Positions 9,258 to 17,991 of a DNA stretch of 64,000 nt are shown here, in pieces. Each line of letters starts with the position of its first letter. Positions within the stretch are counted from its first letter, which is position 1. This DNA comes from Pseudomonadales bacterium. GTDB taxonomy: Bacteria; Pseudomonadota; Gammaproteobacteria; Pseudomonadales; Azotimanducaceae. Both the position numbers and the translations under genes were made by a program. The notes below the pieces were generated by a model. The model was not told the DNA's origin. It searched no databases and worked only from the letters and a program-made list of their open reading frames with translations. The DNA lies in the NCBI GenBank assembly GCA_028281885.1, contig JANQJA010000009.1:310001-374000 (forward strand), in the 5' to 3' direction.

Positions 9258-9290
9258 CACTACTCATCCTGACGTTGGCTCAAGGCGGGC

Positions 9291-10244
9291 CTACAGGCTC
9301 GCCAGCCATTCGTCGTCGGAATCCTCGCTGATATTCTCGAACAGCGGCGTCGACAGGTAGCGTTCACCGGTATCCGGCAGCATGATACAGAAGGTGCTGT
9401 TGTCGGGCGCCTGCCTGGCGATCTCCAGCGCGGCATACATCGTCGCGCCACTGGAGATTCCGCAAAAGATGCCTTCCTGACTGCCCAGTTGCTGGGCTGT
9501 CTCGATGGCCTTGTCGTCTGGAACCTGGACGATCTCATCCATGACCGTTTTGTTGAGCACACCGGGCACAAAGTCCGGGGTCCAGCCCTGAATCTTATGG
9601 GGGCTCCAATCCTTGCCGGACAGCAATGCGGCATTTTCCGGTTCGCATCCGATGATTTTGGTTTCCGGCCGTGCAAGTTTGATAACCTCGCCGGCACCGG
9701 TCACGGTGCCACCCGTACCCCAGCCGCTGACGAAGTAGTCGAGATCCTGGCCGGCAAAGTCCCGCAGCACTTCGGGGCCGGTAGTATTGCGATGATAGGC
9801 AGGGTTGGCCGGGTTCTCGAACTGATCGGCCTTGAACCAGCCAAACTGTTCTGCCAGCTCCTCCGCTTTTTTCACCATGCCTGAGCCACGTTCGGCAGCA
9901 GGCGTCAGGATCACTTTTGCACCCAGCCCTTTCATGATCTTGCGGCGCTCCACCGAGAAGGACTCGGCCATGGTGGCGACGAACGGATAACCCTTGGCCG
10001 CACATACCATCGCGAGTGCGATGCCGGTGTTGCCTGAAGTTGCTTCAACGACGGTCTGACCGGGTTTGATTTTGCCCTGGCGTTCGGCATCCTCGATGAT
10101 CGCAATCGCGAGTCGATCCTTGACTGAGGCGAGCGGGTTAAACGCCTCGATCTTCACATACATGTTCTGGTTGGCGGGAGCGAGCTGATTGATTTTTACG
10201 ATGGGCGTATTACCGATGGTTTCCAGGATATTGTTGTAGATCAT
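9291..10244 (-). CDS. cysK: Cysteine synthase (O-acetylserine sulfhydrylase A)
   Basis: 317 residues. PLP-dependent fold-type II enzyme making cysteine from O-acetylserine and sulfide. The PLP lysine lies in NPLASVKDRLA (K42), the substrate loop is EATSGNTGIALA, and the phosphate-binding glycines are in GTGGTVTGAGEVI. The C-terminus ISSGATMYAAL and TGERYLSTPLFE are typical of CysK. It is 29 bp downstream of the nucleoside hydrolase gene on the same strand and may be the last gene of the lysR-pyrB string. No cys-regulon partner is nearby. Confidence 0.95.
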   Translation of the reverse strand: MIYNNILETIGNTPIVKINQLAPANQNMYVKIEAFNPLASVKDRLAIAIIEDAERQGKIKPGQTVVEATSGNTGIALAMVCAAKGYPFVATMAESFSVERRKIMKGLGAKVILTPAAERGSGMVKKAEELAEQFGWFKADQFENPANPAYHRNTTGPEVLRDFAGQDLDYFVSGWGTGGTVTGAGEVIKLARPETKIIGCEPENAALLSGKDWSPHKIQGWTPDFVPGVLNKTVMDEIVQVPDDKAIETAQQLGSQEGIFCGISSGATMYAALEIARQAPDNSTFCIMLPDTGERYLSTPLFENISEDSDDEWLASL

Positions 10245-10273
10245 GACGTCCCTCCAGCTAAAGTCGTCGAAGC

Positions 10274-11215
10274 TTAGGAGAATTCCTTGAGGGTGTCGAG
10301 GACGTGCCCGACGATGGCATTACCGCGAGCCGAAATCGCGACCCGCGCGTTAACGGGTTCTGGTGCCGCGATTCCCTGGCTGGCAATCACACCTCGTTGA
10401 TCGCACACCGTCATTCCCCGGGTATGTTGTCCCTGGCATTCGACGGCGACATGCATCGGCACATGATTGATCAATCCGGGATGACTGAATGGAATGACGG
10501 CGCAGACGTCATGCAGCGGGGCATAGGGACGATCATAGAACGCCCGCTGCCGGGACAGATAAAACGAAAGTGCACCGCCCAGTTCTCGCGTCAGGTGGGA
10601 CCGGGCAGCGCGCAGCTCTGCGACCTGGCGTTCGCTGACGCCAAACGTGGTGGTCACATTGAGCCCGGCCAGGGTAATGGGCACCCCGGAACGAAACACA
10701 ATCTCAGCAGCTTCCGGGTCCGCGAAAATATTGAACTCCGCCGCTGCCGTGGCATTGCCTATGTGCGTTGATCCGCCCATTAGAGAGAAGCCCGCAATTC
10801 GGCTGGCCAGTTCCGGAAATGTCGTCAGCGCAACGGCGAGATTGGTTTCCGGCGCGATTCCAATCACGACGAGATCATTGTACTCCTTAGACATATCGTT
10901 GATGAAATCAGCCGCTGCACGCACATCGGGTTCGCGAACAGAGGCGGTGAAGTTGCCGCCGTCCAACCCGGTCTTGCCGTGAATGCCCGCACCTGAGTGC
11001 AATGAACCTTTTATCGGTTCGCCAGCGCCCATGGCGACCGGAATGTGTTCGAGCCCGGCTGCATCGAGGATGGCCATCGCATTCCGCGTGGTGTTTTCTA
11101 CCGTCGAATTGCCATATACGGTGGTGATACCGACGACATCAAGATGGCGCGCGGCCATCACGATGGCAACTGCATCGTCGTGACCGGGATCGCAGTCAAT
11201 AATGAAATGCGCCAC
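10274..11215 (-). CDS. Nucleoside hydrolase (IunH/RihA-type)
   Basis: 313 residues. The N-terminal Ca2+-binding motif FIIDCDPGHDDAVAI (residues ~4-18) is diagnostic. Downstream are VYGN, a GKTGLDGGNF segment and MGGSTHIGNATAAAEFNIFADPEAAEIVF, all part of the ribonucleoside hydrolase active site; a histidine in the PYAPLHDVCAV segment serves as the family's proton donor. It cleaves ribonucleosides to base and ribose, a salvage function. Only 3 bp separate it from pyrB upstream on the same strand, so pyrimidine synthesis and nucleoside cleavage appear to be co-expressed. Base preference cannot be set from sequence. Confidence 0.93.
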   Translation of the reverse strand: MAHFIIDCDPGHDDAVAIVMAARHLDVVGITTVYGNSTVENTTRNAMAILDAAGLEHIPVAMGAGEPIKGSLHSGAGIHGKTGLDGGNFTASVREPDVRAAADFINDMSKEYNDLVVIGIAPETNLAVALTTFPELASRIAGFSLMGGSTHIGNATAAAEFNIFADPEAAEIVFRSGVPITLAGLNVTTTFGVSERQVAELRAARSHLTRELGGALSFYLSRQRAFYDRPYAPLHDVCAVIPFSHPGLINHVPMHVAVECQGQHTRGMTVCDQRGVIASQGIAAPEPVNARVAISARGNAIVGHVLDTLKEFS

Positions 11216-11218
11216 TGA

Positions 11219-12232
11219 TTAGAAACGCTTGGCGGTAAACCAGTTCACCTCACGGGCGTGCTGATCAACCTGGTCAACGATGTCCAGAATCAGCGCGAAC
11301 AACGCCATCCGAATAATGACGCCATTATCAGTCTGGCGAAAGATCGCCAGGTTGGGATTCTCATTCATGTCGTTGTCTAGTTCACTTGCCTCCGCGCGGG
11401 AGTCACGCGGAAGGGGATGCATGATGACCGTGTTTGGCTCGCAGAACTCGGTATAGATGCTCTGGTTCAGTCGAAACAGGCCCTTGTACTTTTCGGCCTC
11501 GGCAGCGTCACTGAAGCGTTCTTCCTGAGTTCGTGTCACGTAAAGGATGTCTGCGTGAGCGATGCTCGAAAGCAGTTGGTCCGTTTCGACCACCTTGTGA
11601 CCGGCAGAGCGCATCTGTTCGATGTAGTCGCCAGGCAGGCGCAGTTCGGTCGGCGAGACCAGTGTGAAATGAACGTCACTGTACAGCGTCAGCAGTTTGC
11701 ACAGGGAATGTACGGCCCGCCCGTTTTTCAGGTCGCCGATCAATGCGATCCTGAGATGCTCCATGTCTTTGCCCTGGGCCTCCATTTCTTTACGGATGGT
11801 GTAAAGGTCGAGCAGGGCCTGGCTGGGATGTTCGTTTGCACCGTCTCCACCATTCAGTACCGGGACCCGGCTTGCCTCGGAGAACTCGGCGACCGATCCT
11901 TCACGTTCATGGCGCATTACGATCACATCGCTGTAACCGGACAGGACTCGGGCGGTGTCATAGAAGGATTCACCCTTGGCAATGGCGGATGCTTTGATCT
12001 CGGTTGTTTCCCGAACTTCGCCACCGAGCAGGTTGAAGGCACAACCAAAGCTGACCCGTGTCCGGGTGCTCGGTTCGAAGAACATGTTGCCAAGAATCGC
12101 ACCCTCCAGCACCCTTGTGACCCGTTGCTTGAGCGCGTAAGGCGCCATGCGATCTGCGACGCGGAAAATTTGCTCGACGGCATCCCGGTCGAATTGCGAT
12201 ACCGAGAGAATATGACTGCCGACGAAATTCAT
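11219..12232 (-). CDS. pyrB: Aspartate carbamoyltransferase catalytic subunit
   Basis: 337 residues, longer at the C-terminus than the ~310 of E. coli PyrB. First committed step of pyrimidine synthesis. Active-site residues are all visible: the carbamoyl-phosphate loop FEPSTRTR, Ser and Lys contributed by a neighbouring subunit (SAIAK), MRH, NEHPSQ, KNGRAVHS, YVTRTQEER and HPLPR. The usual SFE after the STRTR loop is SFGCA here, a local deviation. No pyrI regulatory or inactive pyrC-like subunit lies beside it. Its ATG overlaps the stop of the upstream lysR gene by 4 bp, an unusual partnership for pyrB. Confidence 0.94.
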   Translation of the reverse strand: MNFVGSHILSVSQFDRDAVEQIFRVADRMAPYALKQRVTRVLEGAILGNMFFEPSTRTRVSFGCAFNLLGGEVRETTEIKASAIAKGESFYDTARVLSGYSDVIVMRHEREGSVAEFSEASRVPVLNGGDGANEHPSQALLDLYTIRKEMEAQGKDMEHLRIALIGDLKNGRAVHSLCKLLTLYSDVHFTLVSPTELRLPGDYIEQMRSAGHKVVETDQLLSSIAHADILYVTRTQEERFSDAAEAEKYKGLFRLNQSIYTEFCEPNTVIMHPLPRDSRAEASELDNDMNENPNLAIFRQTDNGVIIRMALFALILDIVDQVDQHAREVNWFTAKRF

Positions 12233-13164
12233 GAGTTCTTGCTGCTCCTTAGTCTCGTTCCTGTTTCCTTGGGCACTTCCTGAATGATCTGCCTTAGCCA
12301 GCGGTTGGCCGGAGCCTGATCGGTACTTTCGTGCCAGTAAAGGTTGATTTCCATACTCGGGACTTCAAAAGGCAGATCCAGGTACCGGATCGGGTATTGC
12401 TCAACCAGCATATCCGCGAAGGGTTGGGGCACCGTGAGCACGTTGTCGGTGCGGCAGATCAGTTCCGGTGTCGACAGGTAGTGCTGGGTTCGCAGCCGAA
12501 TGCGCCGGCGTTTTCCCTGGCGCCCCAGGGTCAGGTCAACCTGCCCGAGGCCGTCAGCGCGGTTGGACACACTGATGTGACCGAGCTGAAGAAAAAGTTC
12601 CAGCGTCAGTTTCTCGCGAATAATCGGGTGATCCTTGCGAAAGACGCAGACATAGCCGTATGAGAACAGCGGTGCCTGCAACAGGGTCTGGTCCGGCAGT
12701 AACAGACGATCGACGGCGAGATCGAGATTACCCGCCGTCAGATCCATCGGTATGTCGCGCCGACGCGCCTGGATGCAGTCAATGGAAATGTTGGGCGCTT
12801 CGCGTGCAAGGCGGTCCAGTAGCCCGGGAAATACGATAGACTGGGACAGGTCCGACATGCTGAGCCGGAACTTCTTGTCGGATTTCGTCGGGTCGAAACG
12901 GTCGCTTTGTTGCACGCTGTCCCTGATGAGTCCGAGCGCATGACGGACCGGACCAACCAGGTTTTGAGCGACGGGTGTGGGAACCATGCCATCCGCCGTG
13001 CGGACAAATAATGGGTCATCCAGTGCCTTGCGCAGACGGGCGAGGGAGTTTGAAACGGCGGGCTGGGTAATACCGATGATTTCGCCGGCACGGGTCAGGT
13101 TTCCCTCGGTGTAGATGGCGTCAAAGACTACGAACAGGTTCAGGTCAATATCGCTGAGTTTCAT
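12229..13164 (-). CDS. LysR-family transcriptional regulator coupled to pyrB
   Basis: I choose the ATG at 13164, giving MKLSDIDLNLFVVFDAIYTEGN, a typical LysR N-terminus (311 residues); a longer frame to 13257 adds 31 residues of no LysR character. The winged helix-turn-helix is LTRAGEIIGITQPAVSNSLARLRKALDDPLFVR (~23-55), NodD/LeuO-like in wording. The C-terminal periplasmic-binding-like effector domain spans ~90-300. It overlaps pyrB by 4 bp on the same strand and is divergent from gspE. A T-N11-A dyad lies just upstream, fitting autoregulation. Effector unknown; a pyrimidine or related metabolite is an inference from the operon. Confidence 0.9.
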   Translation of the reverse strand: MKLSDIDLNLFVVFDAIYTEGNLTRAGEIIGITQPAVSNSLARLRKALDDPLFVRTADGMVPTPVAQNLVGPVRHALGLIRDSVQQSDRFDPTKSDKKFRLSMSDLSQSIVFPGLLDRLAREAPNISIDCIQARRRDIPMDLTAGNLDLAVDRLLLPDQTLLQAPLFSYGYVCVFRKDHPIIREKLTLELFLQLGHISVSNRADGLGQVDLTLGRQGKRRRIRLRTQHYLSTPELICRTDNVLTVPQPFADMLVEQYPIRYLDLPFEVPSMEINLYWHESTDQAPANRWLRQIIQEVPKETGTRLRSSKNS

Positions 13165-13198
13165 AGAATAAAACGCTTGAATCCGGGGTAATTGTAAG

Positions 13199-13215
13199 GA
13201 TAAGCGAAACTTATC
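13199..13215. promoter_or_regulatory. Candidate LysR operator (T-N11-A dyad)
   Basis: GATAAG-CGAAA-CTTATC is a perfect 6-bp inverted repeat containing the T-N11-A core of LysR-type binding sites. It sits 35 bp upstream of the lysR ATG and 83 bp upstream of gspE, in the divergent promoter region. The position is what an autoregulating LysR protein would use. Sequence seen directly; the protein-DNA pairing is inferred. Confidence 0.6.
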
Positions 13216-13298
13216 GGATGGTGAATGGTGTATTTGAGTATCTGGGAACAGCCCCACCTCATATTAGATGAAAAACAATCGCTTATGAGGATTATCTA

Positions 13299-14795
13299 AT
13301 GTCCGTTGTTGAACAGGACCAGGCCGGTTTGCGGCTGCCATTCAGCTTTGCCAAGCGCCATGGTGTATTGGTGGTCCCAAACGGGCAGCCCGGGACCGTC
13401 GAAGTGATCTACCGACCGGGGCTGAGACCCGCTGTTATGGCAGAGGTTCGCCGTTTCGTGGCGACCTCGACCGATTTCCGGGAAGTCGATAGCACAACGT
13501 TTGATCAGCAATTGTCGACGACCTATCAGTCGGACTCCGGTGAAGCGATGCAGATGATCGAGGGTCTGGGTGACGATATGGATCTCACCAGTCTCGCTGA
13601 GATGATTCCGGAAACCGGTGATCTGCTGGATCAGGATGACGACGCACCGATGATTCGACTGATCAACAGTCTGCTCACGGAAGCCATCAAGGTATCTGCC
13701 TCGGATATTCATGTGGAGACCTACGAGACGAGGCTGGTGGTGCGATTTCGGGTTGACGGTGTACTGCGTGAGGTGGTGAGTCCGCGGCGGGCACTAGCAC
13801 CGTTGCTGGTGTCCCGAATCAAGGTCATGGCCAAGCTGGATATTGCTGAGAAGCGTCTGCCTCAGGATGGTCGCATCTCGGTTCGGGTCGGCGGCAAGGA
13901 AGTGGATGTGCGGGTCTCAACCATTCCCGCATCCAATGGCGAACGCGTCGTCATGAGAATTCTCGACAAGCAGGAAGGACGGCGCGATCTGGCAGACCTG
14001 GGTATGAGCCCGCCCGACCTTGAGGCGATGCGGTCGCTGCTGGCGAAACCGCACGGCATCATCCTGGTCACCGGTCCCACCGGTTCAGGCAAGTCGACCA
14101 CCCTCTATGCCGCGCTCGATACGCTGAACGATCGGTCACGGAACATACTCACCGTCGAAGATCCCATTGAATATGATGTGGAAGGCGTGGGCCAGACCCA
14201 GGTCAATCTCAAGGCAGAGATGACATTCGCCAAGGGCCTCAGGGCAATATTGCGGCAGGACCCGGATGTGGTGATGGTCGGTGAGATCAGAGACTTCGAA
14301 ACCGCCGAGATCTCGGTCCAGGCCAGTCTGACAGGTCACCTGGTGTTGTCGACCATCCATACCAATACGGCCATTGGTGCAGTGACGCGGCTGGCGAACA
14401 TGGGCGTTCAGCCCTACCTGTTAAGTAACAGCATCGTTGGGCTGGTCGCCCAGCGACTGATTCGCGTGCTGTGTGAGTTCTGCCGTGAAACACATGTGGC
14501 GGATGACTATGAATGTGAGTTTCTGCGCGCGGATCCGGCTAAGCCACCCACGATTTATCGGGCGAACGGATGCGATAAATGTGCACAGGAGGGCTTTCGT
14601 GGACGGCTTGGTATCTATGAGGTTGTCACGGTGGATGATGAGATGCGCCACCTCATCCACAGTGGTGCTTCGGAACTGGAACTGGAGAAACATGCGCGTC
14701 AAAAAGGATCTGGCATCAGGGAGGACGGCCGCGCCAAGATTCTTGCAGGTCTGACGACCATCGATGAGGTGCTGCGCGTAACCATGGACGATTAG
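13299..14795 (+). CDS. gspE: Type II secretion ATPase GspE
   Basis: 498 residues. Cytoplasmic hexameric ATPase that powers the T2SS pseudopilus. Walker A GPTGSGKSTT (~257-266), Asp box and Walker B RQDPDVVMVGEIRD, His box STIHTN, and a zinc-binding tetracysteine arm (CEFC ... CDKC, ~395-430) that distinguishes GspE/PilB from PilT. The N-terminal N1E region that binds GspL is short. First gene of an uninterrupted gspEFGHIJKLM operon. The ATG follows a GAGGATTATCTA leader. Confidence 0.97.
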   Translation: MSVVEQDQAGLRLPFSFAKRHGVLVVPNGQPGTVEVIYRPGLRPAVMAEVRRFVATSTDFREVDSTTFDQQLSTTYQSDSGEAMQMIEGLGDDMDLTSLAEMIPETGDLLDQDDDAPMIRLINSLLTEAIKVSASDIHVETYETRLVVRFRVDGVLREVVSPRRALAPLLVSRIKVMAKLDIAEKRLPQDGRISVRVGGKEVDVRVSTIPASNGERVVMRILDKQEGRRDLADLGMSPPDLEAMRSLLAKPHGIILVTGPTGSGKSTTLYAALDTLNDRSRNILTVEDPIEYDVEGVGQTQVNLKAEMTFAKGLRAILRQDPDVVMVGEIRDFETAEISVQASLTGHLVLSTIHTNTAIGAVTRLANMGVQPYLLSNSIVGLVAQRLIRVLCEFCRETHVADDYECEFLRADPAKPPTIYRANGCDKCAQEGFRGRLGIYEVVTVDDEMRHLIHSGASELELEKHARQKGSGIREDGRAKILAGLTTIDEVLRVTMDD

Positions 14796-14796
14796 C

Positions 14797-16020
14797 TTGG
14801 CGGCGTTTGAATACATTGCGCTAAACGGTCGAGGTCGTGAAGAGAAGGGCGTCCTCGAGGCGGATTCGTCGCGGCAGGTTCGGCAGATATTGCGAGATCG
14901 TGGCCTGGCCCCGCTGTCAGTGTCGGCGACCCGTGAACGACAGCAGCAGGCGACCGGTGCCGGCTGGTGGCGCTGGTTGCGGGCATCGCTGTCCATTCGT
15001 GATCTCGCACTGATTACCCGCCAGCTGGCAACGCTGATTGCCGCGGGGCTGCCGGTGGAAGAGGCGCTGCTCGCCGTGTCGAGACAAACTGAGAGTACGC
15101 GATCCCGGACGATGCTGGCGACGGTTCGCTCCCGGGTCATGGAAGGCTACTCACTGGCAAGCAGTCTGGCGGACTATCCACGGGCATTTCCGGAGCTTTA
15201 TCGGGCAACGGTGGCAGCCGGAGAGTCGGCAGGGCACCTCGACCTGGTACTGGAGCGACTGGCCGACTACACCGAATCTCGTTACGAGGCCCGGCAACGT
15301 ATCGTTCAGGCGCTGGTTTACCCGGTGGTCCTGTTTTTCCTGACGGTCATTATTCTTGCCAGTTTACTGGGTTATGTCGTGCCCGATATCGTCGAAGTGT
15401 TCAGCGATTCGGGTCAGGAACTGCCGGCGCTGACACGGTTCATCATCGGGGCGAGTGACTTTGTTCAGAACTGGGGGCTCATGCTGTTGCTGGTAATCAT
15501 CTGCCTGGTGGTTGCGGCTACCCAGGCGTTGCGCGTGCCGGCATTCCGACTGGCCTATGACCGCCGTCTGCTTCGTCTGCCACTGGTCGGCAAACTCAGC
15601 CGGGGCACCAATACGGCCCAGTTTGCCAGTACCCTGAGTATCCTCTCCTCCAGCGGTGTGCCACTGGTTGAAGCGATGAATATTTCCGGTAAGGTGCTCA
15701 CCAATCGCTGGCTCCAGCGCCAGGTCTCGGAGGCCACCGGCCGGGTCAGTGAAGGCGCCAGCCTGAGTACGGCATTGGACCAGGGCGGGTATTTCCCTCC
15801 GATCATGTTGCACATGATTGCCAGTGGCGAGAGCAGTGGCGAACTGGATGGCATGCTGGCACGGGTTGCGAACTATGTGCAGAAGGATGTCGAATCGCTG
15901 TTGGCCGTACTGCTCAGTCTGTTTGGCCCGTTGATGCTGTTATTCATGGGCGGTGCGGTGTTCACTATCGTGATGGCAATCCTGCTGCCCATCATTAACC
16001 TGAACCAACTCGTGTTCTAA
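14797..16020 (+). CDS. gspF: Type II secretion inner-membrane platform protein GspF
   Basis: 407 residues, normal GspF. Polytopic protein with two homologous cytoplasmic GSPII_F domains (about 70-190 and 275-395) each followed by membrane segments (about 170-195, 225-245, 375-400). MAAFEYIALNGRGREEKGVLEADS is the usual GspF N-terminus. The start is a TTG at 14797, immediately after the gspE stop, which places it where the conserved N-terminus begins; no ATG fits better. It couples GspE motion to pseudopilus assembly. Confidence 0.96.
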   Translation: MAAFEYIALNGRGREEKGVLEADSSRQVRQILRDRGLAPLSVSATRERQQQATGAGWWRWLRASLSIRDLALITRQLATLIAAGLPVEEALLAVSRQTESTRSRTMLATVRSRVMEGYSLASSLADYPRAFPELYRATVAAGESAGHLDLVLERLADYTESRYEARQRIVQALVYPVVLFFLTVIILASLLGYVVPDIVEVFSDSGQELPALTRFIIGASDFVQNWGLMLLLVIICLVVAATQALRVPAFRLAYDRRLLRLPLVGKLSRGTNTAQFASTLSILSSSGVPLVEAMNISGKVLTNRWLQRQVSEATGRVSEGASLSTALDQGGYFPPIMLHMIASGESSGELDGMLARVANYVQKDVESLLAVLLSLFGPLMLLFMGGAVFTIVMAILLPIINLNQLVF

Positions 16021-16059
16021 CTGTCTAGAAAATACCTTATATAGATGCTGTAACCTATT

Positions 16060-16485
16060 ATGAATAAAAGAAAAGAACTTGGTTTTACCCTGATCGAAAT
16101 CATGATTGTCGTGGTCATCATCGGGATTCTGGGCGCACTGATCGTGCCCAATATCATCAGCAAACCGGAGGAGGCCCGGGTTGCTGCGGCCCGTAATGAC
16201 CTCAGTGCCATTGCCACGGCACTGGAGTTCTACCTGCTCGACAACAGCACCTATCCGTCTACCGAGCAGGGGCTCGAGGCGCTGGTCACCCAACCATCCG
16301 GCTACCCGGAACCCAGAAACTGGAACCCGGAGGGATATCTGAGCAAGGTCTATGTGGACCCCTGGGGCGAACCCTATCTCTATTTCAGCGAGGGGACTCG
16401 CCACTTTGACGTCTATACCTTTGGCGCAGACCGCAAGGAAGGCGGCGAAGGGTTCGACGCTGACATCTATTTCTCCGATCTCTGA
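16060..16485 (+). CDS. gspG: Major pseudopilin GspG
   Basis: 141 residues. Type IV-like prepilin peptide cut after Gly in KELG/FTLIEIMIVVVIIGILGALIVP, with conserved Glu at mature position 5. The C-terminal half carries the GspG signature TYPSTEQGLEALV, and YVDPWGEPYLY followed by the GADRKEGGEGFDADI calcium-site loop. It forms the body of the T2SS pseudopilus. Confidence 0.97.
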   Translation: MNKRKELGFTLIEIMIVVVIIGILGALIVPNIISKPEEARVAAARNDLSAIATALEFYLLDNSTYPSTEQGLEALVTQPSGYPEPRNWNPEGYLSKVYVDPWGEPYLYFSEGTRHFDVYTFGADRKEGGEGFDADIYFSDL

Positions 16486-16497
16486 TTCCAACACCGA

Positions 16498-17016
16498 ATG
16501 GCTAGACGGACCGCCGGCTTTACCCTGATCGAAATCATGGTGGTGCTGGTCATCGTCACGATCATGGCGGCAATCGCCGTGGCCAGCCTGCCGGCTTTCA
16601 ACCGGACCGGCGAGTTTGATACCGAGCAGCGTCGACTGATGACGCTGTTGCTGATGGCCCGGGAGGAGGCGGTATTGCAGTCGACGGAACTTGGACTCGC
16701 GGTGGGACTGGACCACTATGAATTCATGCGTTTCAACGACCTCAGCCGCGTCTGGCAACCGATTTCTGAACCGCCGTTTCAACCCCGACGGTTGCCGGAA
16801 GGGGTCGAGCTGGAACTGACGGTAACCGAGTCCAGCCTTCGACTGGGCAGCCATGATGATGACGATGACGCTGGCGATTCGCCGGGGGTAATGCTGCTGT
16901 CCAGCGGTGAGATAACCCCGTTTGACCTCACCATGTCGATGCCTGAGCTGGCTTTATCGCGCACGATTCATTCGGATGGATATCGGGCGCCGGCATGGAT
17001 AGCCGATGAAAACTAG
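16498..17016 (+). CDS. gspH: Minor pseudopilin GspH
   Basis: 172 residues with a prepilin N-terminus, AG/FTLIEIMVVLVIVTIMAAIAVASLPAF. The globular domain resembles GspH (GLAVGLDHYEFMRF, DGYRAP-like end). An Asp-rich insertion (S-H-D5-A-G-D, about residues 118-126) interrupts the domain; it may bind metal or be a flexible loop. It overlaps gspI by 11 bp. Part of the pseudopilus tip/initiation complex. Confidence 0.9.
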   Translation: MARRTAGFTLIEIMVVLVIVTIMAAIAVASLPAFNRTGEFDTEQRRLMTLLLMAREEAVLQSTELGLAVGLDHYEFMRFNDLSRVWQPISEPPFQPRRLPEGVELELTVTESSLRLGSHDDDDDAGDSPGVMLLSSGEITPFDLTMSMPELALSRTIHSDGYRAPAWIADEN

Positions 17017-17374
17017 TCGCGGATTTACTCTGCTGGAGATCATGATTGCCGTTGCGGTTTTCGCCATCGTAGCCGCAGCCTTGACGCGAAGTGCGGTCCT
17101 GACCGTGCGTCAGACCGGGATTATCGAAGACAGAACCGTTGCCTACTGGATCGCCGAGAACGAAGCCAATCGACTGCGGCTTGATCGCGATTCAATATCA
17201 CGTGCCGGATCCGACCGGTTTCCCGTGTTGATGGCCAAACGTGAGTGGGAAGTCAGGATAAACATCAACGATACTCAGAATCAGGACGTGCGCCGGGCTG
17301 AAATCAATGTTTATCGCGAAGACGACCTGGAGCGGCCAGTGGCAATCCTGTCCACATTCTTGGGTAAACACTGA
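17006..17374 (+). CDS. gspI: Minor pseudopilin GspI
   Basis: 122 residues. Prepilin signal SRG/FTLLEIMIAVAVFAIVAAALTRSAV, then the GspI-type WIAENEANRLRL and KREWEVRININ segments. Its stop codon overlaps the gspJ start by one base (TGATG). Together with GspJ and GspK it forms the pseudopilus tip. Confidence 0.93.
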   Translation: MKTSRGFTLLEIMIAVAVFAIVAAALTRSAVLTVRQTGIIEDRTVAYWIAENEANRLRLDRDSISRAGSDRFPVLMAKREWEVRININDTQNQDVRRAEINVYREDDLERPVAILSTFLGKH

Positions 17375-17991
17375 TGCAGTCGCGTGGATTCACACTGCTG
17401 GAAGTATTGATCGCGGTTTCAATCTTCTCGTTCATTGGCCTTGCTTCCTATCGTCTGCTGACGACGATCGTGGATACCCATGACCGTGTACGAACCGTTG
17501 CCGATAACATGACTGAACTCGGCCAGGCCATGGCCGTCATTGAACGTGACCTTTACCAGGTGACCCCTCGTTCGGTGCGCGACGAGTATGGTGAGCCCCT
17601 GCCGGCGTTGATGGTAGGAACCGGGCAGTTTTTGCTGGAGCTGACCCGGTCCGGTTGGTCCAATCCGGCGCAGTTGCCACGCAGCCAGCTACAGCGGGTC
17701 GCCTATGACATCAATGCCGAAGGTGAACTGGTCCGCTATTTCTGGATCGTGCTTGATCGGGCCGAAGATTCCGTGCCCATTGAGCAGGTCCTCTTGCGTC
17801 AGGTGGATGACCTGCGCGTCAATCTGCTGGACGCGGATGGAGAGTCGGTGGACAGCTGGCCAACATCGACGGGCGCGTTGCTGCCCAAGGCAATCGAGGT
17901 GGTGATTGCGACCCAACGGGTCGGGGAGGTCAGGCGTCTGTTGCCGACAGTGAATAACCCAGCTGTCGTAACCGGGCCGGTCGAATCATGA
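17374..17991 (+). CDS. gspJ: Minor pseudopilin GspJ
   Basis: 205 residues. Prepilin signal SRG/FTLLEVLIAVSIFSFIGLASYRLL, followed by the GspJ block ELGQAMAVIERDLYQVTPRSVRDEYG. The C-terminus contains the domain that contacts GspI and GspK (LPKAIEVVIATQRVGEVRRL). Overlaps gspK by 4 bp (ATGA). Confidence 0.94.
   Translation: MQSRGFTLLEVLIAVSIFSFIGLASYRLLTTIVDTHDRVRTVADNMTELGQAMAVIERDLYQVTPRSVRDEYGEPLPALMVGTGQFLLELTRSGWSNPAQLPRSQLQRVAYDINAEGELVRYFWIVLDRAEDSVPIEQVLLRQVDDLRVNLLDADGESVDSWPTSTGALLPKAIEVVIATQRVGEVRRLLPTVNNPAVVTGPVES

Noticed and set aside
13165-13257. 31-residue N-terminal extension of the LysR regulator
   Set aside because: The extension covers the operator-like dyad and lacks LysR features; MKLSDIDLNLF at 13164 is the normal start.
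16060-16854. 304-residue minus-strand frame opposite gspF/G/H (15940-16854)
   Set aside because: Histidine/aspartate-rich out-of-frame translation of pseudopilin genes.
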